From positions 1 to 64,000 of the forward strand of contig JACPOB010000072.1 of the NCBI GenBank assembly GCA_016185145.1: 64,000 bases of DNA, read 5' to 3'. Within the stretch, counting starts at the first letter, position 1. The number at the start of each line of letters is the position of its first letter. Positions 27,020 through 37,319 of the stretch are shown one piece after another. A program made the position numbers and the translations under genes. The notes under the pieces were generated by a model. It was not told the origin of the DNA and searched no databases. It saw only the letters and a list, made by a program, of their open reading frames with translations. This DNA comes from Rhodospirillales bacterium (GTDB taxonomy: Bacteria; Pseudomonadota; Alphaproteobacteria; Reyranellales; Reyranellaceae).

Positions 27020-27628
27020 ATGCCGAACGAGGCGTTGATCGTGGTCGACATGCAGAACGACTTCTGCGAGGGCGGCGCCCTTGCCGTCCCGGGCGCGCGC
27101 GCGATCGTGCCGCTGGTCAACCGCCTGATCGGCCGCCATGACCACGTCGTGCTGACGCAGGACTGGCATCCGCCGGGCCATGCCTCGTTCGCCAGCGCCT
27201 GGCGCGACGCAGAGCCCTTCACGACGGCGCAGTTTCCTTACGGCCAGCAGACCTTGTGGCCGGACCACTGCGTGCAAGGCACGCCGGGCGCGGATTTCCA
27301 TCCCGACCTCGAGATCACCAAGGCGCAGATGATCGTGCGCAAGGGATTCCATACCGGCATCGATTCGTATTCGGCGTTTCGCGAGAACGACCGCATGACC
27401 CGTACGGGTCTCGACGGTTACCTGAAGGCTCGCGGCTTCACCCGGTTGGTGTTCTGCGGTCTGGCGCTCGACTTCTGCGTCGCCTGGTCGGCGATCGATG
27501 CGCGGCAAGCCGGCTTCGACGTCGCCGTCGTGCAGGAGGCGACAGCGGCCATCGACCTCGACGGCAGCAAGAAAAGCATGCTGACCGCGATGCGCCAGGC
27601 CGGGATCAATCTGAACGCGACGGCGTAG
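27020..27628 (+). CDS. pncA: Nicotinamidase
   Basis: A 202-residue isochorismatase-fold amidase that converts nicotinamide to nicotinate for NAD salvage. The triad is D10 (VVDMQNDF), K108 (VRKGF) and C153 (LALDFCV). Metal ligands correspond to D48, H50 and H83 (TQDWHPPGH, WPDHCVQGT). The start has a modest ribosome site after the tgt stop. Context with tgt may be fortuitous, but both relate to nucleobase salvage. Confidence 0.93.
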   Translation: MPNEALIVVDMQNDFCEGGALAVPGARAIVPLVNRLIGRHDHVVLTQDWHPPGHASFASAWRDAEPFTTAQFPYGQQTLWPDHCVQGTPGADFHPDLEITKAQMIVRKGFHTGIDSYSAFRENDRMTRTGLDGYLKARGFTRLVFCGLALDFCVAWSAIDARQAGFDVAVVQEATAAIDLDGSKKSMLTAMRQAGINLNATA

Positions 27629-27652
27629 TCTTGCCGGACCGCAGGCCTCCAG

Positions 27653-27768
27653 GCCCGCTCATGCTCTTCTGGACCGCGCGCGTCCTCGCGCGCTCATGAT
27701 CATGAAGCGCGCGAGGAAGATCGCGTCAGACGCGACCCAGCGCGCGGTCCAGAAGAGCATGAGCGGGC
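27653..27768. repeat. Long palindromic element centred on CATGATCATG
   Basis: Outer arms of 29 bp (27653-27681 with 27740-27768) match perfectly and include GCTCATGCTCTTCTGGACC. Inside lies a second perfect 12-bp hairpin, TCCTCGCGCGCT with AGCGCGCGAGGA, around CATGATCATG. Related elements with a TCATGAT centre lie at 56664-56724 and 63873-63940. It follows pncA by 24 bp. Confidence 0.85.
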
Positions 27769-27860
27769 AGACGCCTTTGGCGACCATGCGGTCGGTGGAG
27801 ATTCGCATTAACAGTGGCGTGATCGACATCCGCGAGACGCCCGTACATTGGTTAGCCGAC

Positions 27861-27896
27861 AAAATATTGAAAAAAAGTTAAAATATTGAAAATTTG
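27861..27896. promoter_or_regulatory. AT-rich site upstream of the ABC transporter operon
   Basis: Two AATATTGAAAA boxes have their TTGAAA cores starting at 27867 and 27886 (19 bp apart). A site with the same 19-bp TYGAAA spacing stands at 35782-35817, upstream of the RidA gene. By my count 24 of 36 aligned bases agree. The GntR regulator between the two is the obvious candidate binder. Confidence 0.55.
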
Positions 27897-27924
27897 TTGA
27901 CGATGCCATTGCGCACAGATAAGC
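27897..27924 (+). promoter_or_regulatory. Possible promoter of the ABC transporter operon
   Basis: TTGACG (27897-27902) is followed by ATAAGC/GATAAG (27918-27924) after 15-16 bp. The -35 matches well, the -10 only partly. It lies immediately downstream of the AT-rich repeat site. Confidence 0.4.
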
Positions 27925-27960
27925 CTCTCGTCCGCAGATGCGTGCCATGTGGGGGCTTCA

Positions 27961-28800
27961 ATGAATTTTCTGGCGAGTTTTTCAGGCTGGCGTAGCGCCG
28001 CACTGGTCGCGGCATCGTTCTTTGTATGCTCGGCTGCGCAGGCTGATCGCATGGACGAGATCAAGCAGCGTGGCACGCTGATCTGCGGCACCCTGATCGC
28101 CAACGAGCCGCTCGGCTTTCCCGATCCCGCGACCCGTAAGATCGTCGGCTTCGACATCGATATGTGCGAGGCCCTTGCCAAGCAGATGGGGCTCAAGCTG
28201 GAGCACAAGGGTATCTCGGTCGAGGCGCGCGTGCCCGAACTGGTGCTCGGCCGCGTCGACGTGGTGTCGGCCGCATTCGGCTATACCAAGGAGCGCGCCC
28301 AGCAGGTCGACTTCTCCTCCTCTCACTACCAGACCGCGATCAAGCTGGTGGTGCCGGTCAATGGCGGGTTGAACAACGTCGACGATCTCGCGGGCAAGAA
28401 GATCAGCGCCATCAAGGGATCCACTCTGGAGCTGTTCTCTCGACGTCGCCTGCCGACCGCGACGGTTCTCACCTTCCAGGACGCGCCGGCTGCCTTCCTC
28501 GCACTGGCGCAGGACAAGGTCCAGGCGATGGCGCAGACCCAGACTGGCGGAATCCGCTACGTCAACGAGACCGACGGCAAGTACAAGTTCGCCGACGGCG
28601 CACTCGCCTGGGAGCCGACGGCGCTCGGCGTGAAGAAGGGTGAGACCGCGCTGCTGGCCGCTGTCAACAAGGCGCTGGAGGCAATGGAGAAGGACGGCAC
28701 CATCGATGCTCTGTGGAACAAGTGGTACGGCCCCAAGACCAAGTACAACATCGTGCGCGAGAAGAAGCTGACGCCGATCTCGACCTTCGAACAACCCTGA
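27961..28800 (+). CDS. Polar amino acid ABC transporter, periplasmic binding protein
   Basis: A 279-residue SBP_bac_3 protein. A signal peptide ends at about CSAAQA (residue 28). The mature part has DRMDEIKQRGTLICGTLIANEPLGFPD, IVGFDIDMCEALAKQMGLKLEHKG, RVPELVLGRVDVVSAAFGYTKERAQQVDFS, KKISAIKGST and a closing helix KALEAMEKDGTIDALWNKWYGP. It binds an amino acid or similar compound for the downstream permeases. The start at 27961 has GGGGG upstream. The AT-rich site and promoter precede it; a hairpin separates it from the permeases, so it is probably made in excess. Confidence 0.9.
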   Translation: MNFLASFSGWRSAALVAASFFVCSAAQADRMDEIKQRGTLICGTLIANEPLGFPDPATRKIVGFDIDMCEALAKQMGLKLEHKGISVEARVPELVLGRVDVVSAAFGYTKERAQQVDFSSSHYQTAIKLVVPVNGGLNNVDDLAGKKISAIKGSTLELFSRRRLPTATVLTFQDAPAAFLALAQDKVQAMAQTQTGGIRYVNETDGKYKFADGALAWEPTALGVKKGETALLAAVNKALEAMEKDGTIDALWNKWYGPKTKYNIVREKKLTPISTFEQP

Positions 28801-28807
28801 TTGCCTG

Positions 28808-28832
28808 AGGGGCGGCCGGGACGGCTGCCCCT
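28808..28832 (+). terminator. Hairpin between binding protein and permease genes
   Basis: A 10-bp stem with one G-U pair joins AGGGGCGGCC (28808-28817) and GGCTGCCCCT (28823-28832), loop GGGAC. There is no T run. It likely acts as a partial terminator or RNA-stability hairpin giving more binding protein than permease. Confidence 0.5.
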
Positions 28833-28850
28833 TAACCTGGAAGTGGCAAG

Positions 28851-29547
28851 GTGACCCTGGATTTCGGCGCGGTCCTTCAAGGTCAGTATCTGCATTGGTT
28901 CGTTGCGGGTGCCCTGACCACGACCGCGCTTTTCTTCGCCAGCCTCGTTTGTGCCTTCATCGTCGCGGTGCTGCTCATCCTGGTGCGCTCCCTGCCTTTC
29001 GCGCCCATGGAGTGGCTGGTCGCCGCCTACGTCAACTACCACCGCAACGTTCCCGGCCTGGTACATCTCTTCGTCTGGTATTTCGGCGTGCCGCAGCTTC
29101 TGCCCACCGCAATGAGTGGATGGATCAACGATCACGATGGGGAGTTCATCCTGGCGCTGATTGCGCTCTCGCTGAACGCGGCCGCGTATATATCCGAGGA
29201 CCTGCGCAGCGGCCTGCGCTCGATTCCCAGTACCCAGATCGAGGCAGCGCGCGCGCTGGGCCTTTCCTACCTGCAGGCGATGGGCGACGTGCTGCTGCCG
29301 CAGGCCATCCGCATCGCCGCTCCCGCGCTGATCAACCAGTCGTTTGACGCTGTTCAAGACAACCAGCCTCGCCATGGCGATCGGCGTCGCGGAGATGACC
29401 TATGCCAGCCGCCAGGTCGAGAACGAGACCTATCGGACCTTCGAGGCCTTCGCGCTGGCATCGGCCTTCTATCTCTGCGGCTCCTTCCTGATCATGCTGC
29501 TGGGTCATTGGTACGACGCCCGCCATTTGCGGCTGCGGGCGCGCTGA
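28851..29547 (+). pseudogene. Polar amino acid ABC transporter permease 1, frameshifted
   Basis: Membrane permease of the HisM type with a single-base frame break. The first part (to about 29342) has the TM segments and SLNAAAYISEDLRSGLRSIPSTQIEAARALG, ending IRIAAPALINQS. The continuing homology (LTLFKTTSLAMAIGVAEMTYASRQ...[10 protein letters not shown]) is in another frame. One extra T in TTT (29343-29345) explains it. Repaired, the protein would be 231 residues, normal for the family. In the unrepaired frame translation reads through about 67 meaningless codons directly into permease 2. The GTG start is behind GGAAG. It may be a sequencing error or a real mutation. Confidence 0.75.
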
Positions 29548-30262
29548 TGGTCGAAATTTTCGACATCCTGAGGACCTACGGTCTCCAGATCCTGATCGGC
29601 ACCTATCCCAACGGTCCGGTGGGCGGCCTCGCGCTGACGCTCTTCCTGGCGGTGGCCGGCCTGGTCTGCGCCTTCCCGCTGGCCGTCCTCATGGGCATCG
29701 CGCGGACCAGCCAGATCCGGTGGATCGCCTGGCCCGCCGCGGCGATCGTCCACACGCTGCGCGGACTGCCCGTGCTGATGCTGCTGTTCTGGGCCTATTT
29801 CGTGCTGCCGCTGCTCACCGGCACGACGATCTCGGGCGTGACCACGGTGGTGTGCGCGCTGGTCGCCTACGAGACGGCGTTCCTCGGCGAAGTCATCAAG
29901 GGTGGCATCCTCGCCATTCCCGCCGGCCAGGTCGAGGCGTCGAGATCCCTCGGGATGGGCTACTTCCGCACGATGTGCGACGTGGTGCTGCCGCAGGCGC
30001 TGTTCAACATGATCCCGAGCATCCTCAACCAGCTCATCTCGCTCATCAAGAACACGTCGCTCGCCTACATCATCAGCGTGAACGAGCTCACCTTCTCGGC
30101 CTACCAGATCAACACGGAACTGCTGACCAAGCCGTTCCAGGTCTACTTCATCCTGGCGATGATCTATTTCCTGATCTGCTACGCGCTCAGTTCGCTCGTC
30201 GGGCTGGTCGAAACTCATATCCGCGGCAAGCGGACATCGCCCTCCCTGCAGGCGGCCGCCAG

Positions 30263-30266
<4 letters not shown>
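29547..30266 (+). CDS. Polar amino acid ABC transporter permease 2
   Basis: A 239-residue permease with five or so TM helices, starting [33 protein letters not shown]. The cytoplasmic EAA loop is [44 protein letters not shown], which contacts the ATPase. The start overlaps the stop of permease 1 by one base (TGATG). Its stop overlaps the ATPase start by four bases (ATGA), so the genes are translationally coupled. It is the intact partner of the frameshifted first permease, with which it would form a heterodimer. Confidence 0.88.
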
Positions 30267-30991
<725 letters not shown>

Positions 30992-31001
30992 AGCGACCGA
31001 C

Positions 31002-32018
31002 ATGGCCGGGCCTTCCGCCGCCCGGCGGACCGATCGGCCGGTGATCCTGTGCACGCTCCCGATGCATTCCCAGGGCGTGGCCCTGCTGGCGCCGGTGGCG
31101 GAGCTGCGCGTCGCCGCTGATCCGTCGGCGGAGAGCCTGCGTCGCGCACTGCCGGAGGCGGATTTCCTGGTGGTCCGCTCGGCGCTGCCGCACGACCTGC
31201 TCGACGCGCCGCATCGTTTGCGCGGCATCGTGCGTCACGGGACCGGTCTCGACATGATCCCGGTGGCGGCCGCGACCCGTCAGGGCATTCCGGTTGCCAA
31301 CGTGCCGGGCGCGAACGCCCAGACGGTGGCCGAGTATGTCGTCGGCGCCTTCTTCCAGCTCGCCCGCCGCTTCGCCGCACTCGACGCCACCCTGCGGCGC
31401 GACGGCTGGGCTGCTTCGCGCGGGCTGTCCGACGATGCGGTCGAACTCGCGGGCAAGACCGTGGGCGTGGTCGGCGTTGGCGACATCGGCCGCCGGATCG
31501 CCGGCATCTGCGCGGCGGCGCTCGGCATGAAGGTGCTGGGATACCAGCCGCGCAGCGAGGGTTTCCCTGACCATATCCGCAGCGTATCGCTCGACGAGTT
31601 GCTGGAGCGCAGCGATTTCGTGACCCTGAACTGCCCGCTGACGCCCGAGACCCGTCACCTGATCGATGCCCGCGGGCTCGGCCTCATGAAACGGACGGCC
31701 TTCCTCGTCAATGCCGCGCGCGGCGAGGTGGTGGACGAGCTGGCGCTGGCCCGCGCGCTGCGCGAGGGCGCGATCGCCGGCGCGGCCGTGGACGTCTACG
31801 CCACACAGCCGCTGACGCCTTCACATCCCTTCCTCGGCCTCGACAACATCCTTCTCACGCCCCACGCCGCCTCGCTGTCGCAGGAGAGCGCGCGGCGGAT
31901 GAGCGTCGGCACGGCGCGACGGATCCTGCAGCTCATGCGCGGCGAGCCGCCGATCGACCTCGTCAACCCGGAAGTCTGGGCGGCATGGCCTTATCGCGCA
32001 CCCGTGCGGCTGCAATAG
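31002..32018 (+). CDS. D-isomer-specific 2-hydroxyacid dehydrogenase
   Basis: A 338-residue NAD-dependent dehydrogenase of the SerA/hydroxypyruvate reductase family. The substrate loop has GIVRHGTGLDMIPVAAATRQGIPVANVPGANAQTVAEYVVG; the nucleotide loop is VGVVGVGDIGRRIAGICAAALGMKVLGY; the catalytic Arg/Glu/His are in NAARGEVVDELALARAL, and LTPHAASLSQES. It interconverts a 2-keto acid and a D-2-hydroxy acid. The alternative ATG at 30984 overlaps the ATPase gene. In this operon it probably reduces or oxidises the carbon skeleton of the imported compound. Confidence 0.87.
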   Translation: MAGPSAARRTDRPVILCTLPMHSQGVALLAPVAELRVAADPSAESLRRALPEADFLVVRSALPHDLLDAPHRLRGIVRHGTGLDMIPVAAATRQGIPVANVPGANAQTVAEYVVGAFFQLARRFAALDATLRRDGWAASRGLSDDAVELAGKTVGVVGVGDIGRRIAGICAAALGMKVLGYQPRSEGFPDHIRSVSLDELLERSDFVTLNCPLTPETRHLIDARGLGLMKRTAFLVNAARGEVVDELALARALREGAIAGAAVDVYATQPLTPSHPFLGLDNILLTPHAASLSQESARRMSVGTARRILQLMRGEPPIDLVNPEVWAAWPYRAPVRLQ

Positions 32019-32037
32019 AGAAACGGTCGAGTGCATC

Positions 32038-33192
32038 ATGGTCAATGACGCGTCCAGCCTGAAGATCGCCAAGGTCGAGGGCATCGCCACCTCCTTCCCG
32101 GTCCGACAGGGCGTCACCTTGGGGATCGGCCGCGCCGTCAAGCGCGACGCGCTGCTGGTCAAGGTCACGACCGAGAGCGGCCTGATCGGCTGGGGCGAAT
32201 CGCATCACGGCCGGGCGCCCGGCGCGGTCGCCCAGCTCATCAACACCACCCTGCGCCAACTCGTGATCGGCATGGATGCGGCGGACGTCGTCGGCGTCTG
32301 GAGCCGGATCTATACGCGGCAGCTGATGAGCCACGGCATGGGCCAGGCCTGCGCGCTCGCCATGAGCGGCCTCGACCAGGCGCTGTGGGACATACGCGGC
32401 AAGGCGGTGGGCTGGCCGCTCCACAGGCTGCTGGGAGGAAGCGCCAGGCCGGTGCCCGCCTATGCCGGCGGGATCTCGCTCGGCTTCCAGCCGCCCGCGG
32501 AGCTCGTCGAGGAGGCCCATGCGCTGCGCGAGCAGGGATATCGCGCCGTCAAGCTGCGGTTCGGCGACGGCCCGGCGCGCGACATCGAGCGCCTCGCCGC
32601 CGTGCGCAGGGCGTTCGGCGATTCGCTCGGCATCATGGTCGATGCGAACACCAGCTACACCGTGTCCGACGTGCGCGCGGTGATGCCGGCCCTGCAGGAG
32701 CATCGCGTGCTGTGGTTGGAGGAGCCGTTCGCGCCGCACGACTATCGAAGCTACCGCGCAGCGGCGGGCCTCGGCCAAGTGCCGCTCGCCGCCGGCGAGA
32801 ACCACTTCACGCGCTTCGAGTTCAACCGGCTGATCGCGGAGGGCGCGGTGCAGGTCATGCAGCCCGACCTCTCGAAGGCCGGTGGCATCACCGAGGTGCA
32901 GCGCATCGCCGCCATGGCCTCGGCCGATAAGCTGTCGATCAATCCGCACACGCTGGCGAGCGGCCTCAACATGGCGGCCAGCATCCATTTCCTCTGCGCC
33001 ATCGACAATCCCGGCTACTTCGAGGCGGACGTCGCGCGGGAGAATCTGTTCCGCGACCTGCTGACCAGCCGGCCCGACCGGCTCGATGCCGAGGGCTGCG
33101 TCCATCCGCCCGAAGGGCCGGGGCTGGGCATCGAGGTGGACGAGGGCTTCCTGGCCGCCCATCCGCTGATCGATGGGCCGGCCTACGTCTAG
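32038..33192 (+). CDS. Mandelate racemase/muconate lactonizing (enolase) superfamily enzyme
   Basis: A 384-residue enolase-superfamily protein. Metal ligands appear at D202 (VDANTSYT), E228 (WLEEPF) and E254 (AGENHF); the base motif is K172-x-R174 (VKLRFG) in place of the usual K-x-K; the His-Asp dyad would be H304 (INPHTL) and D277 (MQPDLSK). This pattern belongs to the mandelate racemase subgroup, which abstracts the proton next to a carboxylate in racemisation or acid-sugar dehydration. The substrate is unknown; in this operon it acts on the imported compound or a derivative. Confidence 0.87.
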   Translation: MVNDASSLKIAKVEGIATSFPVRQGVTLGIGRAVKRDALLVKVTTESGLIGWGESHHGRAPGAVAQLINTTLRQLVIGMDAADVVGVWSRIYTRQLMSHGMGQACALAMSGLDQALWDIRGKAVGWPLHRLLGGSARPVPAYAGGISLGFQPPAELVEEAHALREQGYRAVKLRFGDGPARDIERLAAVRRAFGDSLGIMVDANTSYTVSDVRAVMPALQEHRVLWLEEPFAPHDYRSYRAAAGLGQVPLAAGENHFTRFEFNRLIAEGAVQVMQPDLSKAGGITEVQRIAAMASADKLSINPHTLASGLNMAASIHFLCAIDNPGYFEADVARENLFRDLLTSRPDRLDAEGCVHPPEGPGLGIEVDEGFLAAHPLIDGPAYV

Positions 33193-33248
33193 CGCCGCGT
33201 CCGCTGCCCGTTCGTCATTCGATCATCCTCCGAGAACCAAAGGTCATC

Positions 33249-34481
33249 ATGTTTTTCACCGGACTTCGTTGCGTCGGCTGCGGCGAGACCCATCAGCCCG
33301 ACCGGGATCTTCTGCTCTGCCCGGCCTGCGACAATCTCCTCGACGCGATCTACGACTACGAGGGCATGCGCCATCGCATCGATCGCGATGCCGTGGCGGC
33401 GCGGCCGCACGGCGTCTGGCGCTGGCACGAGTTGCTGCCCATCCTCGACCGCGACGCGATCGTGACGCTGGGCGAAGGCGACACGCCGATCCTGCGCTGC
33501 AACCGCCTCGCGGAGTACGCGGGCGTGCGTGAACTGTGGGTGAAGTCGGACGGGTCGAATCCCACCGGCTCGCTCAAGGATCGCTCCGTCACCGTGGCGG
33601 CCACGAAGGCAGTGGAGTTCGGCTATTCTGTCCTGTCCTGCGATTCGACCGGCAACAAGGCGTCGTCGGTGGCCGCCTATGCCGCGCGCGCCGGCCTGTC
33701 GAGCGTGGTTTTCTGCCCACAGGACACGCCTCTGCCCAAGGTCACGCAGGCGGTCTTCTTCGGCGCCCGGCTGATGCGCGTGGATGGCCACTATTCCGAG
33801 GTCAACGCCATGTATCGGCGCCTGATCAAGAGCGGCGAGGTGAAGTGGTACGATTGCGGCACCGACAATCCGTTCCGCTACGAGGGCAAGAAGAGCTACG
33901 CCTACGAGATCGCGCAGGATTTCGGCTGGAAGGTTCCAGACAGGGTGGTCCTGCCGGTCAATGGCGGCATGGCGCTGGCCAAGTCGTGGAAGGGCTTCAA
34001 GGAATTGAAGGAGCTGGGATGGATCGACCGCCTTCCTACCCTGGTCGCCGTGCAGGCGGCCGAGTGCGCGCCCATCGTGCAGTCCTTCCTGGCCGGCGAG
34101 CAGCGGGTGGCGCCGGTCAAAAAGGGGCCGACGATCTCCAGCGCCATCGCCGGCGCAGATCCCGGCCTGCTCGGCGATCGGACACTGAAGGCTCTCTACG
34201 AAAGCGGCGGCGACGCCATGGGCGTGTCCGACGACGAGGCCCTGCGCGCCATGGAGATGCTCGGCAAGGAGGGGCTCTTCGTGGAACCGAGCGGCGCGGT
34301 CGCCATCGCGGGCTTGCGCCGGCTGGTCGCCGAGAAGCGGGTCGACCCGGCAGAGAAGGTCGTCTGCGTCCTGACCGGGTCGGGCTTCAAGGACATCGAC
34401 CCGATCGCCGAGCGTGTCGTCATCGGCGATGCTATCATCAGGAACTACGACGAGATGCGGGCGGTGTCCTCGACGATATGA
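33249..34481 (+). CDS. Threonine synthase-like fold-type II PLP enzyme
   Basis: A 410-residue protein with an N-terminal zinc-ribbon-like pair C8-x2-C11 and C24-x2-C27, then VTLGEGDTPILRCNRLAEYAGV, the PLP lysine at K110 (NPTGSLKDRSV), SCDSTGNKASSVAAYAARAG, and VLPVNGGMALAKSWKGFKEL. The family includes threonine synthase and related PLP eliminases. In a transporter/RidA operon rather than with hom or thrB genes, I infer a catabolic elimination reaction that could release a reactive enamine, rather than threonine synthesis. True threonine synthase remains possible. Confidence 0.82.
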   Translation: MFFTGLRCVGCGETHQPDRDLLLCPACDNLLDAIYDYEGMRHRIDRDAVAARPHGVWRWHELLPILDRDAIVTLGEGDTPILRCNRLAEYAGVRELWVKSDGSNPTGSLKDRSVTVAATKAVEFGYSVLSCDSTGNKASSVAAYAARAGLSSVVFCPQDTPLPKVTQAVFFGARLMRVDGHYSEVNAMYRRLIKSGEVKWYDCGTDNPFRYEGKKSYAYEIAQDFGWKVPDRVVLPVNGGMALAKSWKGFKELKELGWIDRLPTLVAVQAAECAPIVQSFLAGEQRVAPVKKGPTISSAIAGADPGLLGDRTLKALYESGGDAMGVSDDEALRAMEMLGKEGLFVEPSGAVAIAGLRRLVAEKRVDPAEKVVCVLTGSGFKDIDPIAERVVIGDAIIRNYDEMRAVSSTI

Positions 34482-34501
34482 GGCATCGCAAGGGTGAAAC
34501 G

Positions 34502-35224
34502 ATGGAATTGCTGCAAGCCAAGGCCAAGCCGTCCGACCTTCCGGGAGCGGACGATGCGCCGAAGACCCTGTCGGAGGCGGTCTATCTGCGCTTGCGTCAC
34601 GACATACTGAGCGGCCAGCTCAAGCCGGGATCGAAGCTGCGTTTCGCCGACCTGACCAATCGCTACGATGCGGCGATGGGGACGTTGCGCGAATCGCTGT
34701 CCCGGCTCAACGCGGATCGCCTGGTCATCGCCGAGAGCCAGCGCGGCTTTCGTGTGGCGCCGATCTCCTTGAACGAACTTTGGGACATCACTCGGATCCG
34801 CGCCGAGATCGAGGCAGCGGCGCTGGGCGAATCGATCGATGCCGGCACGGCCGACTGGGAGGCCGACATCCTGTCGGCGCTGCATCGGCTCCTGAAGCTG
34901 GAGGATCCTCTCAATGCGACGCCCGCCCTTCTCACCGAGAAGGGGGCGCTCCTGCACAAGAAGTTCCATATGTCGCTCGTGAACGCGACGCCCTCGATCT
35001 GGCGCCTGCGCGTCATCGACGTTCTCTACGACCATTCGGAGCGCTACCGCCGACTGCAGACGTCCTATCTGTCCGGGATGCTGAATTCGGCGCAGGACCA
35101 TCAGGCGATGGCCGCCGCGACCGTGGCGCGCGACAAGAAGACGGCCACGCGTCTCCTCAAGCGTCATCTCGAGAAGACCGCGGAGATGGTGGCGGCGATT
35201 TCCGACCTGTGGTCCGCCACCTAA
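34502..35224 (+). CDS. GntR family regulator with FCD domain
   Basis: A 240-residue repressor-type regulator. The winged helix is at about residues 22-85 (LSEAVYLRLRHDILSGQLKPGSKLRFADLTNRYDAAMGTLRESLSRLNADRLV), followed by the all-helical FCD sensor (ELWDITRIRAEIEAAALGESI ... LVNATPSIWRLRVIDVLYDHSERYR ... DHQAMAAATVARDKKTATRLLKRHL). FCD domains bind a carboxylate, often with a metal. It is the last gene of the catabolic operon, and matching AT-rich sites at 27861 and 35782 at both ends of the block are plausible operators. The stop lies 30 bp from the convergent ridA gene. Confidence 0.9.
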   Translation: MELLQAKAKPSDLPGADDAPKTLSEAVYLRLRHDILSGQLKPGSKLRFADLTNRYDAAMGTLRESLSRLNADRLVIAESQRGFRVAPISLNELWDITRIRAEIEAAALGESIDAGTADWEADILSALHRLLKLEDPLNATPALLTEKGALLHKKFHMSLVNATPSIWRLRVIDVLYDHSERYRRLQTSYLSGMLNSAQDHQAMAAATVARDKKTATRLLKRHLEKTAEMVAAISDLWSAT

Positions 35225-35254
35225 GCTAGACCTAGGAAATCTGCGGAAGCGCCG

Positions 35255-35713
35255 TCACTCGACCTCGAAGATCATCTCGAGTTCGACCGACACGTTGGAA
35301 GGCAGCGCGTTGACGCCGATCGCGGAGCGTGCGTGCGCGCCGGCTTCGCCCCACAGTTTCTCGATGAGGTCGGACGCGCCGTTGATGACGGCGGGCTGGT
35401 GCTCGAAGCCGTCGACGCAGTTCACGAAGCCCAGCGCCTTGACGACGCCGCGCACCCGATCGAGGTCGCCGACCGCCCATTTCACGCAGGCCAGGCAATT
35501 CAGCGCCGAGTCGCGCGCAGAGAGATACGCATCCTCCGGCGAGACCTCCTTGCCGACCTTGCCGACATAGCGCCGCACGCCGTTGAGGCGGGCCGTCTGG
35601 CCGGAGGTGAAGACGAGATTGCCGACCTGGCGGGCGGGGCGGTAATTGCCCACCGGCTTGGGCGGCTGCGGCAGTTCGAGGTTCAAGGCCCGCAACTTGT
35701 CTTCGATCTTCAT
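35255..35713 (-). CDS. RidA family (YjgF/YER057c) deaminase
   Basis: A 152-residue protein of the longer RidA subgroup. It has QPPKPVGNYRPARQVGNLVFTSGQTARLNGVRRY, RDSALNCLACVKWAVGDLDRVRGVVKALGFVN, and the terminal ARSAIGVNALPSNVSVELEMIFEVE. The conserved Arg in ARSAIGV contacts the carboxylate of the enamine/imine substrate. RidA hydrolyses reactive 2-aminoacrylate-like intermediates produced by PLP enzymes. It converges on the GntR gene, and its AT-rich upstream site matches that of the transporter operon, so it is likely co-regulated. Confidence 0.87.
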   Translation of the reverse strand: MKIEDKLRALNLELPQPPKPVGNYRPARQVGNLVFTSGQTARLNGVRRYVGKVGKEVSPEDAYLSARDSALNCLACVKWAVGDLDRVRGVVKALGFVNCVDGFEHQPAVINGASDLIEKLWGEAGAHARSAIGVNALPSNVSVELEMIFEVE

Positions 35714-35781
35714 CCTCGGTGCTCCTGATCTGATCGCCGTCGGCCGCCGGACCATGATCAAATGGAAATTGTGGGTCAATA

Positions 35782-35817
35782 ATAATATCGAAAATATATA
35801 GAAAATTCGAAATTTTT
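35782..35817. promoter_or_regulatory. AT-rich site upstream of ridA
   Basis: TCGAAA cores at 35788 and 35807 are exactly 19 bp apart, as in the site at 27861 in front of the ABC operon. The overall AT-rich block is out of character with the surrounding GC-rich DNA. It lies about 70 bp upstream of the ridA start. Confidence 0.55.
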
Positions 35818-35837
35818 GAGCCGAAATCCGAGCGGGC

Positions 35838-36006
35838 TTACCGCCCGGCGAAGCGGCTCCAGGCATCGTAACGCTGTGAGGCACAAGCTCCGGTCGCCAG
35901 CACCTCGAGCGTCGAGCGGCCCTCCGCAATGACGTGGACGGGACCGGTCAGCGTCTTCTCGTAACGCAGCTTCTTGTCGAGCTCGCTGCAGTAAGCGCCC
36001 GCCGCG
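35838..36006 (-). pseudogene. Open fragment with coding-like sequence, no start codon seen
   Basis: On the minus strand, between thiolase and ridA, a frame reads YCSELDKKLRYEKTLTGPVHV, then EGRSTLEVLATGACASQRYDAW and a TAA at 35838-35840. The residue mix looks like a real protein, but no ATG, GTG or TTG precedes it in frame before the thiolase stop. It may be the 3' remnant of a lost gene. I cannot assign a family. Confidence 0.35.
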
Positions 36007-37209
<1,203 letters not shown>

Positions 37210-37319
37210 CCTGGGGTACTCCCGACACTTTGCGTCTGCCCGGTTAGCACTGCGCCCCAAGCCTCGCCAGTGCCTAACCCATGGCCAAGCGCCGAATAGT
37301 TCCCGCAGGGCGGAACCGA

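Noticed and set aside
32038..33192. Naming the enolase-superfamily gene after a specific sugar-acid dehydratase
   Set aside because: The K-x-R and His-Asp pattern fits several subgroup members; no residue or neighbour decides the substrate.
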